A stretch of 64,000 nucleotides of DNA from DASWID01 sp049682815 (GCA_049682815.1 JBAUII010000078.1:1-64000), one strand, 5' to 3'; positions 33,114 to 42,494 are shown, numbered from the stretch's first letter. Numbers and translations are program-made. The notes: generated by a model not told the origin, from the sequence alone.

Positions 33114-34970
33114 ATGGGCTTAAAAATCTTTTTCGAAAGATCCAGCCTACGAAGGAGAATAATCTTACTCAGTGCCTCTGGTATGCTGACCATACTTGTA
33201 ATACTCGGCGTCTCAGATTTTTTGAGTATGCGCGACAGCGTGAACCAAATGCTTCGGGAGCGGCTCGTGCTTGCCCAAACAGTTGCGAGCAATCTGGAGG
33301 ATTTAATAAGGCAGAATCTTATGTACCTTCAGGAGGTTGCTTTCTCTAGGGGCGTCGATCTGGCGGACGAAGACCTGGGACCGGAAAAATCCGCTCTTCA
33401 TAATGCATTGCTGCGTTCCATTTTCGCCAACGTTTTTTTGCTTGACAGCGAAGGGCGCCTCTTGTGGATAGAACCTCCTCGTCCTGCTCTTGCCGAAGCA
33501 AATTTCGGGGATTTTCCACCTGTTAGAGAGTCCATTCTTACGGGGAAGCCTATCATTTCTAATTTATTTGAGATAAGGCCTCAGGCAAAAAAGGCGGTAT
33601 TCGCTCTGATCCCTATAGTAAAGAATGGAAGAACTTTGGGTCTCGTAGGAGGGGAAATTGATCCTACTGGAGCTGCATTGGCTAGGGTTATCCGGCCAGT
33701 AAAGATTGGGGAGACAGGGTATATCGAAATTATAGATGGAAACGGGTTTGTTTTAGCCTCTACCAAGTCGGGAAACATCCTAACTGAAAGCGACCACGGC
33801 GGATTTCTTTCAGGACTTATCAAGACGGGGCGGTCCAGTGTAGGCACCTGCCACAGTTGCCATGAGGAGGGGATAATGGGTCAGCCAAAAAAAGAGATCA
33901 TGGCTTTTGCTCCCCTCTCGGACATCCCATGGGGAATCGATATTAGACAGGCTGAGAGAGAAGCCCTTGCTCCTGTGGAGAGCATGAAAAGACGCTTTTT
34001 TACGTTTGGCGCCGTATTGTTTGTGGTCGCTCTAATCTTAACCCTAGGGGTAGCTCAGAGCGTTATTTCACCAGTTAAATCTCTAACAATGTCTGCCCGG
34101 AGAATTGCTTCTGGCAATCTCTCTGAGCCTATCTCTATATCCGGAGACGATGAAATCGGGCAACTTGGGAAAACCCTGGATGAAATGAGGATTAGGCTCA
34201 AGGACTCCCTGGATGAAGTCGCTGCGTGGACAGGAGAACTTGAGAGAAGGGTGGATGAGAGAACAAAAGAAACCTTTTCTCTGTATGAGGAACTCAGGAA
34301 GAAGGAGGAGAAGCGAGGAGAACTCCTCCGAAGGATAATCTCAGCCCAGGAAGAAGAACGGAAGAGAATTGCAAGGGAGTTACATGATGAAATGAGCCAA
34401 ACTCTTGTTGCAATGCTTATTTCCCTCGAAGCGATAAGAGAGGCGAGTGCACCTAAGTCGCTTGAGGTTAAAATAAATAATGCAAGGAAACTTGCACTTC
34501 GTGCTATAGATAGCACGCACCGCATGATTTTTGACCTCCGTCCTGCTATTCTTGATGACCTCGGGCTTTCAGCTGCTATAAAGTGGTATGCAGAAGAACG
34601 CCTCAAGCCCTTGGGCATTAATTTCCGCTACGAGGGGAATCTGTTTGAAAAAAGATTTCAAACGCAGATCGAAACCGTGCTGTTTAGAGTTGCTCAAGAG
34701 GCTATAACGAATATAGCCAAACACTCTCAAGCTGAAAATGTTATTATTAATCTCGAACTCGAAGATAGCTTCATTACATTAGAGATAGAAGATGATGGCA
34801 ATGGATTTGATTTAGGGAGTATATCAACTACAAAGGCGGGTAGCCGAGGGCTAGGGCTTCTCGGAATGAAGGAAAGGGTCTTGCTTCTTGATGGAAAGCT
34901 TGAAGTAGAGTCGCAGCCCGGATCGGGGACAAGGGTTGTAGTCACCGTTCCATTAAGGGAGGTGAGTTAA
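33114..34970 (+). CDS. NarL-type sensor histidine kinase with periplasmic CHSCH heme motif
   Basis: 618 aa. TM1 (about 16-36), a double-PAS/dCache-like periplasmic domain (about 40-290), TM2 (about 295-318), HAMP (319-375), coiled coil, HisKA_3 with H424 in RELHDEMSQTL, and a HATPase_c domain (DDGNGFD, GLGLLGMKERV). A canonical CXXCH (CHSCH, residues 246-250) lies inside the periplasmic domain, GTCHSCHEEGIMG, and should bind heme c. The layout matches heme-containing periplasmic sensors known in Geobacter-type bacteria. Overlapping context with the downstream NarL-family regulator indicates a cognate pair. Confidence 0.9.
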   Translation: MGLKIFFERSSLRRRIILLSASGMLTILVILGVSDFLSMRDSVNQMLRERLVLAQTVASNLEDLIRQNLMYLQEVAFSRGVDLADEDLGPEKSALHNALLRSIFANVFLLDSEGRLLWIEPPRPALAEANFGDFPPVRESILTGKPIISNLFEIRPQAKKAVFALIPIVKNGRTLGLVGGEIDPTGAALARVIRPVKIGETGYIEIIDGNGFVLASTKSGNILTESDHGGFLSGLIKTGRSSVGTCHSCHEEGIMGQPKKEIMAFAPLSDIPWGIDIRQAEREALAPVESMKRRFFTFGAVLFVVALILTLGVAQSVISPVKSLTMSARRIASGNLSEPISISGDDEIGQLGKTLDEMRIRLKDSLDEVAAWTGELERRVDERTKETFSLYEELRKKEEKRGELLRRIISAQEEERKRIARELHDEMSQTLVAMLISLEAIREASAPKSLEVKINNARKLALRAIDSTHRMIFDLRPAILDDLGLSAAIKWYAEERLKPLGINFRYEGNLFEKRFQTQIETVLFRVAQEAITNIAKHSQAENVIINLELEDSFITLEIEDDGNGFDLGSISTTKAGSRGLGLLGMKERVLLLDGKLEVESQPGSGTRVVVTVPLREVS

Positions 34971-34986
34971 AATAAGTAATATAAAG

Positions 34987-35631
34987 GTGCTTATCGCCGA
35001 TGACCACGCCCTTATACGTGAAGGCATAAAGGCACTTCTTGAGGGTTGTGGAGACATTGAGGTGGTAGGCGATGCCACCGATGGTAGGGAAGCTATAGAA
35101 AAGGCGCGAAAGCTCAAGCCAGATGTGGTTCTAATGGACATAGCTATGCCTGGCCTGGGAGGGCTCGAGGCTACGCTGGAGATTCGAAGCGCCTGTCCGC
35201 AGACAAAAATCATCGTCCTTACCCAATATGACAATAAAGAGTATATATACAGGTTCTTAAAGGCAGGTGCTTCTGGCTATGTCCTTAAAAAAGCGACGAG
35301 TACAGAGCTTATATCCGCCATCCAAGCGGCGAATAGAGGCAGCTCATTTTTGTATCCCGATGTAGCTCCTGCTGTGATAGAGGGCTACTTACAAACAAGG
35401 GACAAAGACATTGAGGAGGACCTTTACGAAGGCCTCACTAATAGAGAAAAACAGGTGCTAAAGCTCGTCGCAGAGGGCTATAAGAACAATGAGATTGCTG
35501 AAATCCTCTACATGAGTGTTAAAACTGTGATGGGCCATAGAACACACATAATGGAAAAGCTTAATATTCACAGCCGAACCGAACTCATAAAATTTGCCAT
35601 TCGAAAGGGATTGATAGAGATAAAGCCCTAA
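34987..35631 (+). CDS. NarL/FixJ-family response regulator
   Basis: 214 aa from GTG 34987. Receiver domain (ADDHALIREG, phospho-Asp in VVLMDIAMPG, Lys in YVLKKATS) and LuxR-type HTH (LTNREKQVLKLVAEGYKNNEIAEILYMSVKTVMGHR). The first beta strand is cut by this start. The in-frame codons upstream read ATA-AGT-AAT-ATA-AAG, giving (M)SNIKVLIADDH if ATA 34972 initiates, and GGGAGG ends 9 bases before ATA but 24 before GTG. The true start may therefore be a rare ATA codon. Confidence 0.93.
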   Translation: MLIADDHALIREGIKALLEGCGDIEVVGDATDGREAIEKARKLKPDVVLMDIAMPGLGGLEATLEIRSACPQTKIIVLTQYDNKEYIYRFLKAGASGYVLKKATSTELISAIQAANRGSSFLYPDVAPAVIEGYLQTRDKDIEEDLYEGLTNREKQVLKLVAEGYKNNEIAEILYMSVKTVMGHRTHIMEKLNIHSRTELIKFAIRKGLIEIKP

Positions 35632-35701
35632 GAGCAAGCAAGTCCTTAAAACCTCACACCCTTTTTCTTATTGAGACCTTAAATCTAATAACTGAGTCGA
35701 T

Positions 35702-37210
35702 TCATGGTAGTTCACCGGTGTGGCAGTCGCTACACTTTATCTCCTTCCACATCTCTCCGATATCCTCGGGATGCCGAAATGCAAGCCCATTTGGTTCCAT
35801 TGAATACTCCATATTCTCTGGCGTTCCCTGAGATATGATAGTATGGCAGGCAGTACACTTAGTCGTGATCATCCTTCCGTCGGCACTCTTGTGAAGTCCA
35901 TCGTGACAGCGATAGCACCCGGGGGAATTCAGGTGACCGACATTATTCGGGTAGACGTCCCACCGCACCTTCATTATATCGGGGAAAAAGTTGTTCTGAT
36001 AAATGTCCTGAATCTCCACTATAGCACCGGAAATCGAATCTTCTTTGTGATCAGTCAAGTCAGAATTTTGGTCCCAGTAGAATTTTTTGATTCCCTTTTC
36101 AATTTCCTCCAGCGCTAATTCTGTGGAGTCATAATTCTCAGCCAGCAGTTTGACGCCGGTTTGTTTAATGAAGGGTAGCGTAGGATCTATCTTGCCGGTG
36201 CCTAAAGCGAGATTCATCGAATAGCTGGGGGAACGGAAAATGTGCGTGGGTCGGTTGTGGCAATCCATGCAGTCCATCTTCCGTATATGTGAGTTGCTGA
36301 TTTCTTCTTCTGAAAGTGGATTCTCGGTTGACATGTACTCGGTCGTCTCTCCGGTTTCCAAATTCGTCATTCTTACCCAGGGAATCTCTTGTCGGCTTTC
36401 ATCCGTGGCGATATATTCAACCCGATTCGCAATGTTCATGTGCCAGTGGATTCCTTCGGTCAGCCCGGTCTCAGGGCTGCCCCCACCGATTTTGATAAGC
36501 AGATTAATATCCCATCGAGTATTATTCTCGTCAGGCAAAAAATGGATGAGCGTTTTCTGTTGAGCCCCAAAAAATTGCTCGGGCCAGTGGCACTGTTCAC
36601 ATGTCTCCTGTGCCGGACGCAGGCTCTCTATAGGGACCGGAATCGGTCTCGGGTATTTGTTGAGTAGAACAGCGTAAACCTGATATAGTCCTGACATTTT
36701 AGATTTAACAAACCAGTCGGCCCCTGGTCCCACATGGCAGTCAACGCAGCGGACCCTTGCATGGGGCGAATTCTGATAAGCGGTATACTCCGGTTGCATC
36801 ACGCTGTGGCAAAGCGTGCCACAGAAGGCTACCGAATCAGTCACATGGTAGGCTTTATAACCGCTCACAGTAACAAGAATTATGAGTAGGATGGAGCCCA
36901 CGAAAAAGATGAATGTCGCATTCCGCTGGTGTGGGTTGTTCAAGTCGATTATTGGAAACCGCGGTAATGATCTTATACGCTTTGTCCGCCAAAGTCGCCA
37001 CTCCAACAACATGCCGATCGGGATGAGCATCATGCCGAAAACAAAAACAATCGGAACAAGTACGAAGATGATCAGCCCGGCGTATGGTACTTCTGAGGTA
37101 GCAACAATTGAGTGAAGGGCAAATAGGAAGATAAAAAGAATAAGTGACAGAGCCGCTATTACCGCACCGGTATAGCTTATCCAATTGTGGACAATCCTAG
37201 GTAGTCTCAT
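35702..37210 (-). CDS. NapC/NirT-type membrane heptaheme cytochrome c
   Basis: 502 aa. Three N-terminal hydrophobic helices (about residues 12-35, 42-70 and 95-115), then seven heme motifs: CX3CH (FCGTLCH), CVDCH, CEQCH, CMDCH, CYRCH, CTACH, CSDCH. The sequence CHSVMQPEYTAYQNSPHARVRCVDCHVGPGA is the NapC/NirT signature, and the CX3CH first motif is usual for this long subfamily. GGGAGG precedes the ATG. A quinol dehydrogenase that passes electrons to periplasmic partners. Encoded convergent to the regulator gene and ahead of the CbcL-like gene. Confidence 0.88.
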   Translation of the reverse strand: MRLPRIVHNWISYTGAVIAALSLILFIFLFALHSIVATSEVPYAGLIIFVLVPIVFVFGMMLIPIGMLLEWRLWRTKRIRSLPRFPIIDLNNPHQRNATFIFFVGSILLIILVTVSGYKAYHVTDSVAFCGTLCHSVMQPEYTAYQNSPHARVRCVDCHVGPGADWFVKSKMSGLYQVYAVLLNKYPRPIPVPIESLRPAQETCEQCHWPEQFFGAQQKTLIHFLPDENNTRWDINLLIKIGGGSPETGLTEGIHWHMNIANRVEYIATDESRQEIPWVRMTNLETGETTEYMSTENPLSEEEISNSHIRKMDCMDCHNRPTHIFRSPSYSMNLALGTGKIDPTLPFIKQTGVKLLAENYDSTELALEEIEKGIKKFYWDQNSDLTDHKEDSISGAIVEIQDIYQNNFFPDIMKVRWDVYPNNVGHLNSPGCYRCHDGLHKSADGRMITTKCTACHTIISQGTPENMEYSMEPNGLAFRHPEDIGEMWKEIKCSDCHTGELP

Positions 37211-37378
37211 GCAATTACCTCCCGGGGAATTTGAGATTTCTGGATAATTTTATCAAACATTCACTCCGTTATCAGCCTGTGCTTTTTTTGGGGAATGGTA
37301 TTTTGTATTGTAGTTAATTCATATTCTACGCGAGTTAATTTAGATGAATTATGAATCGCTTCGCCTACTTGGATCATT

Positions 37379-39418
37379 TTAAACATTAGAAAGAAAGGTA
37401 GCAAAAATGGCAACGATCAGAATCAAACCAATACCAAGTGCAGTAAATCCGAACCATCTGGACAGCGTCAGCGCAAGTCGCGATGGTGGTTCAACAATTA
37501 TACTTTCGAGCTTTCCCTCTTTGAGTAGCCTATTGTATTCTGTGGGTCTTTCCTCGATAAATCTCTCTATGGGTATCTTACCCGTGAAGATTACGGTGTC
37601 TAACGGAAAACTCTCAGGACGGAGATGGGTATGGAAGAAATGGAATGTGAATATGAATCCAACAGCAAGAAGGGCTTCCTCCCCGTGTACCACCATCGCA
37701 ACATTTAGAAAGTAGCCGGGGAGAAGCTTTGTAAAGATCTCGGGGAACCAGAGCATGAGTCCAGATATACCTATTACCGGTATACCCCAGAAGACTGCAA
37801 AGTAATCGAACTTCTCCCAATAAGTCCACCTGTCCAGTTTTGGACGAGCACCCAGGTATAAGAACCAGCGTACGTTTCGATAGAGATCGACTAGGTCTTC
37901 CCTTCGAGGAATCATGGAATTAGGACCATACAGAAGGGTTATGTCGCCCTTTGAAAATATCTTGTCCAGCATATAGCCGAGATGAAAACTAATGTAACCC
38001 AATGTCACTATTGCAAAGAATCTATGGAAGTACCTTGTTACCTCTACTCCACCGAGTATACCTTCCAGAATTCTCCCCCACCACGTGTAATTATACATAA
38101 GCGGTAGTCCCGTCGCAGCAAGTCCTAAGAAACTAATAATAACGGCGACGTGGGTAATTCGAGTGGGAAGGCTAAATCGGAGAACATACTTGCCACTGCT
38201 CCAGCGAGTAGGAACCTCTCCCTTCGCAACTGCTACAGCCGACCGTTGAAACCAAAGAACCATATGGAGCCCAAAAAAGCCAAAAACTGAAATAAGGAGC
38301 CAATTCATCAAGGAATAGACGTAATAAAGCAGAGGAGATCTATCCGGATCGCCGGGATCAGCATGTGGGTCATAGCTTACAAATTTCTCACTTATATCAG
38401 CGTGACACCTGCCACAAGTATTAATCAGATTGGCAGGGTAGACTGAAGAAAGTGGGTTGTCATTGGGGAGATTCAGGTGAGGTGTATGGCAGTCTGAGCA
38501 TTTTGCAACCTGAACAAACCCTAGCGACGTTGACTGCCCGTGAAATGTATCCTGATAGGTAAGCGCCCTCTCCCCATGGCATACACTGCACTCCTCTGAT
38601 ATCTGAAGCCTGAATCCAGCTGACACGGGCTCCGTGATCTGATGGGATTTGTGACATGTCGTACACACTGGTCCCACGTCAAGTCCTTCCTTCCAGAGCT
38701 GTCCATGTATACTCCTCTCATACTCATCATAAATTCCAAGGTGACACTTCTTACAGGTAAGTGGTATATTCTCTCTGTAGACACTCGAGTTTTTGTCAGT
38801 TTTTGGCCTTATGTTATGTGCACCATGGCAGTCGGAGCAAACCGCGGAGACAACTAATCCACTGACAAGGACGCCACGGCCGTGAACACTTTCGCTGTAG
38901 CTCTCGATAAATTCCGGTGACGGGAGAGGGTGCTCCTTTGTGATCTTTTCGCTTGTATGGCAATTTGAACATGTCGCAGGAATATTCAATGGGTTTATAC
39001 GAGATTTAGGGTTATCCTTTGGAAGAATACCGTGTGAGCCATGACAACTCGTGCAAATTGGGGCATCGCTATCACCCCTCGCTATCGCTTCACCATGTAT
39101 GCTTTCGGAGTATTCTTTTGCAATCTCCGGGTGACATGAAGAGCAATCAACCTTATTCGGAATTTCCTCGTGGGGTATTTCTGTTACGTCCTGATGGCAA
39201 TCTGTGCACTCGAAGCCACTATGGATTGAGGCATCTAAGAGTCCTTTATCAACCAAGGGTTCCATCGTTTCGTGACACACAAGACAGTCTTCGCTTTTAG
39301 GCTCTTCAGAACGGGAAGCAACTGTGAAGGGACAAAGAATTAAGAAGAAAAGAGTTAAAAAAAACAATGACTCATTTGATCGCGTAACTTTTATCACATG
39401 TTGCCTGTTCTTTAACAT
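37379..39418 (-). CDS. Fused 11-heme cytochrome c / diheme cytochrome b, CbcL-like
   Basis: 679 aa from ATG 39418 (TTG 39439 possible). Sec signal, then eleven CXXCH motifs (CLVCH, CTDCH, CSSCH, CTSCH, CSNCH, CSDCH, CKKCH, CTTCH, CSVCH, CSDCH, CGRCH) to about residue 340, a TM helix, and a cytochrome b561/FdnI-like domain (FSLPTRITHVAVIISFLGLAATGLP, FHRFFAIVTLGYISFHLGY, HGEEALLAVGFIFTFHFFHTH). A final TM helix follows. This c-b fusion is the architecture of Geobacter CbcL, the inner-membrane menaquinol oxidase for low-potential extracellular acceptors, which has nine c hemes. Here there are eleven. The split counterpart is at 29531-31423. Confidence 0.9.
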   Translation of the reverse strand: MLKNRQHVIKVTRSNESLFFLTLFFLILCPFTVASRSEEPKSEDCLVCHETMEPLVDKGLLDASIHSGFECTDCHQDVTEIPHEEIPNKVDCSSCHPEIAKEYSESIHGEAIARGDSDAPICTSCHGSHGILPKDNPKSRINPLNIPATCSNCHTSEKITKEHPLPSPEFIESYSESVHGRGVLVSGLVVSAVCSDCHGAHNIRPKTDKNSSVYRENIPLTCKKCHLGIYDEYERSIHGQLWKEGLDVGPVCTTCHKSHQITEPVSAGFRLQISEECSVCHGERALTYQDTFHGQSTSLGFVQVAKCSDCHTPHLNLPNDNPLSSVYPANLINTCGRCHADISEKFVSYDPHADPGDPDRSPLLYYVYSLMNWLLISVFGFFGLHMVLWFQRSAVAVAKGEVPTRWSSGKYVLRFSLPTRITHVAVIISFLGLAATGLPLMYNYTWWGRILEGILGGVEVTRYFHRFFAIVTLGYISFHLGYMLDKIFSKGDITLLYGPNSMIPRREDLVDLYRNVRWFLYLGARPKLDRWTYWEKFDYFAVFWGIPVIGISGLMLWFPEIFTKLLPGYFLNVAMVVHGEEALLAVGFIFTFHFFHTHLRPESFPLDTVIFTGKIPIERFIEERPTEYNRLLKEGKLESIIVEPPSRLALTLSRWFGFTALGIGLILIVAIFATFLSNV

Positions 39419-39592
39419 ACAGCCAATAGTTTGGTGCAACCGGTATCTTTGACCATCAAACCAAGACGTGCGGGAAGCTTATGCATGTTTTTTCGCCTGA
39501 ATCCTTTCATTTCGTTACGAAATCAAACGGATTTTTAAGTCACATTTTTAAGACATATTTTTAGCTTCCTATAACCCCTAACTTAAAAATTT

Positions 39593-40795
39593 CTACGTTT
39601 CAAGTTTAACCTCTGCTTCCTTCCATGGCGGCAACAGAGCAACGAGGATGTACAGAATAATAAATGGGAGCGTTAGAAAGAATAACGCCACCAAGAGCCC
39701 TTCAATTCCGAGCAATTCCATTTTGTAGGTTGTAAGTCCTCTTAAACTCTTGGAAAATAATTGCCCCCCGATAACCACATTCCATCTTATACTAAAGATT
39801 CCTATCAGGGTAAGAATTGCACTTCCAAAGTAGATAAGGCGCCTTAACTCATCAGGAAGGCGCGTCAACTTTGTCCATGCCAACAAAACCATTGGAATTA
39901 TAGTTCCTAGCAGCATCTGAATCACAACCATACTGATGAACAGCTTACTGATTAAAAGCTGGTACAGTATTTTTATGGATTCTTCTGATTCGTAAATGCG
40001 GTGAATGAAGTCAAGGTTTTCCAGTGAGAAGTCCAGTATCATTGCATAGAGCAAAAAGGAAGCGAGCTTATCCATACAGGCCATATCCACGCTTCTTCGT
40101 CGAAAGAGAGTAATAACCATATAGAGTAACATGACAAGCGCAATCCCCGATACTATAGCGGAAAACAAAAAAACTACGGGCATAAGCACACTGCTCCACC
40201 AGGGATTCGCCTTTACAGAGCCAAAAATAAAACCCACATAACCATGAAGGAGGAAAGCGGATGGAATACCGATGATGGTTATAAATTTTGCCGCCTTTCT
40301 GTCAAACTGAAGAGATCTTTCTGAGAGGTCTGAAGCCCCAAGCGTTAAGATGAGGTAAATAAATCTTTTCAACCCCTTTTCTTTAGTAGACCAGACAACG
40401 ATATCCTTTCTGTACTCAAACCACAATTCCACAAGAAGGACGACCAAGAGATACCAGCCATATACAAAGCCAAACATGGCCATAGCGGACCTGAAATTGG
40501 GTGTGAGAAAAATTTCATAGGCCCGTTCGGGATGTCCTAGATGAGCCACAAGAGGAAGAGGCGCGACAATGAGGAAAGCAAGCGCAGTGAGAAGCGAAAG
40601 CCGGTAGGTAGGCTCTACCGCCTTAACATTAAAAACCCTTTCCAGGGAAGCAAGAATAAAAGCACCTGCTACAAGACCAGTAAGATAGGGATAAACAACA
40701 ATGAGGATGCTCCAATGGAGCTCAATCTCATTGGGATAGATGAAGCCTGTAATTTCTTTAAGGGAAATGGCAAGTCGCTCAAGTAAGGGATCCAA
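39593..40795 (-). CDS. NrfD-like integral membrane subunit (CbcU-like)
   Basis: 400 aa from TTG 40795; AAGGAGG just upstream and the adjacent stop of the FeS gene support it. About ten TM helices of the NrfD/PsrC family (LAFLIVAPLPLVAHLGHPERAYEIFLTPNFRSAMAMFGFVYGWYLLVVLLVELWFEY), with the conserved HPER and PxRSAM-like region at the quinol site. It oxidises menaquinol and passes electrons to the FeS subunit of the same operon. Confidence 0.9.
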   Translation of the reverse strand: MDPLLERLAISLKEITGFIYPNEIELHWSILIVVYPYLTGLVAGAFILASLERVFNVKAVEPTYRLSLLTALAFLIVAPLPLVAHLGHPERAYEIFLTPNFRSAMAMFGFVYGWYLLVVLLVELWFEYRKDIVVWSTKEKGLKRFIYLILTLGASDLSERSLQFDRKAAKFITIIGIPSAFLLHGYVGFIFGSVKANPWWSSVLMPVVFLFSAIVSGIALVMLLYMVITLFRRRSVDMACMDKLASFLLYAMILDFSLENLDFIHRIYESEESIKILYQLLISKLFISMVVIQMLLGTIIPMVLLAWTKLTRLPDELRRLIYFGSAILTLIGIFSIRWNVVIGGQLFSKSLRGLTTYKMELLGIEGLLVALFFLTLPFIILYILVALLPPWKEAEVKLET

Positions 40796-41608
40796 CTAAG
40801 TAACCTCCTTGTCTAGATTCGCATAGTAGACCTTGGGTTCTGTATTAAGATAGGGCTTTAAGACACCAATATTGTTGAATCGGACAAAACGCGCAAGGGG
40901 ATTGTTGCGAGGTTTTACTTCTCCAAAAGTTCTTGCTCCAGTGGGACATACCTCTACGCACGCAGGCTGCAATCCCTTTACGATTCTGTGATAGCAAAAT
41001 GTGCATTTGTCCGCCGTCTTTGTCTCGGGATTGAGATATCTCGCTCCATAAGGACAGGCCTGAATGCAGTAACGACATCCTATACAGTAATCTTTATCAA
41101 CGAGGACAACGCCGTCTATTGACTGGTATGTGGCTCCAACAGGACAGACCTGCACACAGGGTGGATTATTACATTGATTACATAACTTTGGAACAAAAAA
41201 CGTGCGTAGGATTTCCTTTTCACTAATGGGTTCAGGAAAACCGTGCATTCCACCTTCAGGACTGTCCACACTCGTTTCCCCATCGACTGTAATAGTATAT
41301 CTTTCCACCCAGGTTCTAAAGAAATAGGGTTCCTTAGGAACATTATTTTCAATCTTGCACGCCTCTACACATCGTCCACACCCTATGCACTTATCGATGT
41401 CAATACCCATAGCATAGTAGTGCTCCCTCGGATTGTATTTCCCATAAATACTTTCCAATGTGGAAGTGCTTTCACTAGATGCCTTTTTCAAGAAGGGGAA
41501 TAGCTTAGAAAAAAGCCCGCCAAGAAAAAACCCGGAGGGGATTATGAGAAGGCTTTTAAGAAAGTTCCTCCTATTTGTTACGTTATCAAGAAGCTCTTTA
41601 GCATTCAT
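40796..41608 (-). CDS. Periplasmic 4x[4Fe-4S] electron transfer subunit with Tat signal (CbcT-like)
   Basis: 270 aa. Twin-arginine signal (TNRRNFLKSLLIIPSGFFLGG), then four cysteine clusters: CIGCGRCVEACKIEN, CNQCNNPPCVQVCP, CIGCRYCIQACP and CTFCYHRIVKGLQPACVEVCP. This is the DmsB/NrfC/PsrB-type ferredoxin fold. Translational overlap (ATGA) with the octaheme gene and direct abutment to NrfD make one operon. It relays electrons between NrfD-like and octaheme subunits. Confidence 0.93.
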   Translation of the reverse strand: MNAKELLDNVTNRRNFLKSLLIIPSGFFLGGLFSKLFPFLKKASSESTSTLESIYGKYNPREHYYAMGIDIDKCIGCGRCVEACKIENNVPKEPYFFRTWVERYTITVDGETSVDSPEGGMHGFPEPISEKEILRTFFVPKLCNQCNNPPCVQVCPVGATYQSIDGVVLVDKDYCIGCRYCIQACPYGARYLNPETKTADKCTFCYHRIVKGLQPACVEVCPTGARTFGEVKPRNNPLARFVRFNNIGVLKPYLNTEPKVYYANLDKEVT

Positions 41609-42354
41609 TGCTTCTCATCCTCCTTTGTGCGCGCTTCAGGATAATGGGGGTAGTGACACTCCCAGCACAAAAAACCATTGCCATGGGTTTTAATGTCGAC
41701 ACGCGGAATTTCAGGGGAACTTTCGGCTTCCTGTGCGTGGCACTGTCCACAGAATTCTCTATTCCTCGGTTTATCCGGCAAAGCCATCCTTGGGTTTAAT
41801 TTATGCTCTTCCTTCGCTTCGTGGCATCGAGTGCAGGCTAGGGGTGCGTGGGGTGACACAATTTTAGTTCGAGCGATTTGCGTGTGGCATGGATCGCATT
41901 CTTCGGGCGTGACCGGAGGAACCGGATCATGGGGATTATGACAGAAAATGCAAGGCTTACCCGGATTATGCCTAACAGGGTCAATCTGTGGGAATCCTGT
42001 GGGTCTCGTGGGATTATATCCATGACACAATGGACAATAGGCGCGTTTTCTTGGTGCAGGGGGTTTGTACTCATACGGGTCCTGGGTATGGGCATAGGCA
42101 GGCCCATGGCATACTTCACAGGCGACCCCCCGATGGTATGATTTGTCTTTCAAAACGTATATATCATCATGGCATTCGGTGCATGCAGTTTCCCCGCCAT
42201 ACTTAATTTCCCTGGAGACTGCGGATTGTAATGAATCGGCACGATAATGACCGTATTGCCCAAAACTTGCGGGCATAAGAAAATGGCGGACAATTAGGAA
42301 AATGAAAATCAAGACAATAGAAAGGGCGAGAAGATATTTTATCTGTTGGGGCAT
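41605..42354 (-). CDS. Membrane-anchored octaheme cytochrome c (CbcS-like)
   Basis: 249 aa. An uncleaved-looking N-terminal TM helix (YLLALSIVLIFIFLIVRHFLM), then eight CXXCH motifs (CTECH, CEVCH, CPLCH, CIFCH, CDPCH, CTRCH, CGQCH, CWECH). AAAGGAG precedes the ATG. Gene order cytochrome-FeS-NrfD corresponds to the Cbc4 (CbcSTU) quinone oxidoreductase type of Geobacter and to Nrf-like modules. A consensus sigma-54 element lies upstream at 42480-42494. Confidence 0.88.
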   Translation of the reverse strand: MPQQIKYLLALSIVLIFIFLIVRHFLMPASFGQYGHYRADSLQSAVSREIKYGGETACTECHDDIYVLKDKSYHRGVACEVCHGPAYAHTQDPYEYKPPAPRKRAYCPLCHGYNPTRPTGFPQIDPVRHNPGKPCIFCHNPHDPVPPVTPEECDPCHTQIARTKIVSPHAPLACTRCHEAKEEHKLNPRMALPDKPRNREFCGQCHAQEAESSPEIPRVDIKTHGNGFLCWECHYPHYPEARTKEDEKQ

Positions 42355-42479
42355 TCCTGACTCCTTTCACAATATCAAAAAATAATTAGGACCCCCTTTT
42401 TCTTCTGTCATAGTTTTCATGGACAAGAACGTTTTTAAGATCATCATGTTGTAAAGTCGCGCCTTTGCCTGAAATTTAT

Positions 42480-42494
42480 GCAATAAATGTGCCA
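42480..42494 (-). promoter_or_regulatory. Sigma-54 (-24/-12) promoter, consensus match
   Basis: Minus strand TGGCACA-TTTA-TTGC followed by A matches every conserved position of TGGCACR-N4-TTGCA. Start near 42468, about 114 bases before the octaheme ATG. Confidence 0.8.
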
